From contig JALONZ010000330.1 in NCBI GenBank assembly GCA_025454675.1, forward strand, positions 1-7,433: a DNA stretch of 7,433 nucleotides. The letters run 5' to 3'. Position 1 is the stretch's first letter. Each line of letters opens with the position of its first letter. Both the position numbers and the translations under genes were made by a program. This stretch comes from Anaerolineae bacterium. Lineage in GTDB: Bacteria > Chloroflexota > Anaerolineae > Aggregatilineales > Phototrophicaceae. The notes beneath the pieces were generated by a model. The model did no database searches and was not told where the DNA came from. It saw only the letters and a program-made list of their open reading frames with translations. This document shows, piece by piece, positions 6,928-7,433 of this stretch.

Positions 6928-7433
6928 CCGCCATATCGCTCAGGTGCTTGTGCATATACACCCGCTTCATCTCATAAAATTCAGATAGGCTCATGCTTGT
7001 CCCCGCCGCTGTCTTGAGTACGAGGTCACTACACACACGGTCAGATTCATCATGTTGTGCCATAAATAAGTCATGGTCAAGCGGACCCAGCATTGCCCAT
7101 AATTCTTTATTATCCATCATCGCACTCAAATCTGTGCCATGTTTATGATAATAATTTTCCAGCAAAGCGTGGGAGTATTCAAAATCGGTCAATACGGCGG
7201 CTTGGCGCGATGCGCTGATATTGACAGGCATCCCTGTAGATTCGAGCGTGCAAATGCGCTTATTACTCCCCAAATCAGGGCGCAACCGTCCTATCAGGCT
7301 GTGCATCGCAGAGGTGGGTATACCGTGCGTATTAGAATAAAGCAATGCCCGCGCCATCGCATTGGCTTTTTCAGATTTTAATAAGCCCGCATAGCGTTCC
7401 AAATCCCCATCTATCAGATGTGGGCTGAGTGGC
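6878..7433 (-). pseudogene. Unrecognised protein, N-terminal and middle part (open at edge, frameshifted)
   Basis: This frame is open from the right window edge; the true start lies outside. A TTG at 7402 is in frame but the frame also continues upstream of it (PLSPHLIDGDLERYAG), so it need not be the start. The residues look soluble and mostly helical, with LKSEKANAMARALLYSNT, DFEYSHALLENYYHKHGTD and WAMLGPLDHDLFMAQHDE, and several His and Asp residues but no catalytic motif I can name. After EFYEMKRVYMHKHLSDMA the frame enters the second repeat copy out of phase, reads an unrelated tail (GVYAQAPERYGAYFPA) and stops at 6878-6880. Without one 34-bp copy the two frames join into 253 codons inside the window. 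Function unknown. Confidence 0.72.
6895..6965. repeat. Exact 34-bp tandem duplication (about 2.1 copies)
   Basis: Bases 6895-6928 are repeated exactly at 6929-6962, and identity continues three bases further. Each unit starts CGCCATATCGCTCAGG on the plus strand and encodes RVYMHKHLSDMA on the minus strand. The unit length is not a multiple of three, so the second copy shifts the frame of the gene it lies in. There is no divergence between copies, which means a recent event, a slippage-prone site or an assembly artefact. Confidence 0.97.

Noticed and set aside
6895..6965. CRISPR repeats
   Set aside because: The two 34-bp units are directly adjacent with no spacer and lie inside a coding frame.

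Overview
The window looks like chromosomal DNA of a free-living bacterium with moderate GC and many TTG/ATG start options. A type-A RNase P RNA, a DesK/NarL-type membrane histidine kinase with a GAF domain, an RNase J and an SLC13-type carrier with inserted RCK_C domains would fit the Chloroflexota or a similar environmental lineage. That assignment is an inference, since no taxonomic marker was compared. I see no phage, IS element, CRISPR array, tRNA or defence island.

Layout. Bases 1-2151 hold a minus-strand pair: a sensor histidine kinase (292-2151) and, one base after its stop, the start of a class I SAM-dependent methyltransferase that runs off the left edge (1-290). The kinase has a plausible sigma70-type promoter lying inside a nested inverted repeat. 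Bases 2300-2745 are an RNase P RNA gene (rnpB, plus strand) with an extended -10 promoter, an inverted repeat just upstream, a pairable P1 helix and a strong intrinsic terminator. Bases 2832-4561 are an SLC13/DASS-family carrier with two RCK_C (TrkA_C) domains. It is broken: about 37 codons plus one base are missing at the first substrate-binding SNT-like motif, so the reading frame is split in two. A short bidirectional terminator (4568-4594) separates it from a convergent, intact RNase J gene (4603-6300, minus strand).

Bases 6301-6636 are non-coding. They hold a candidate RNase J promoter with a perfect TTGACA box and a leader of about 180 nt, an overlapping opposite-facing promoter, and a perfect 32-bp palindrome. 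The right end (6637-7433, minus strand) is an unrecognised gene, open at the window edge and split by an exact 34-bp tandem duplication. Removing one copy restores a single frame of 253 residues.

Two genes link to RNA metabolism (rnpB for tRNA 5' maturation, RNase J for mRNA turnover and rRNA maturation), but nothing shows that they are co-regulated. I did not find a convincing new multi-gene system. The best leads are the two frame-breaking rearrangements, the structured RNase J leader with two competing start codons, and the palindromes at promoters.
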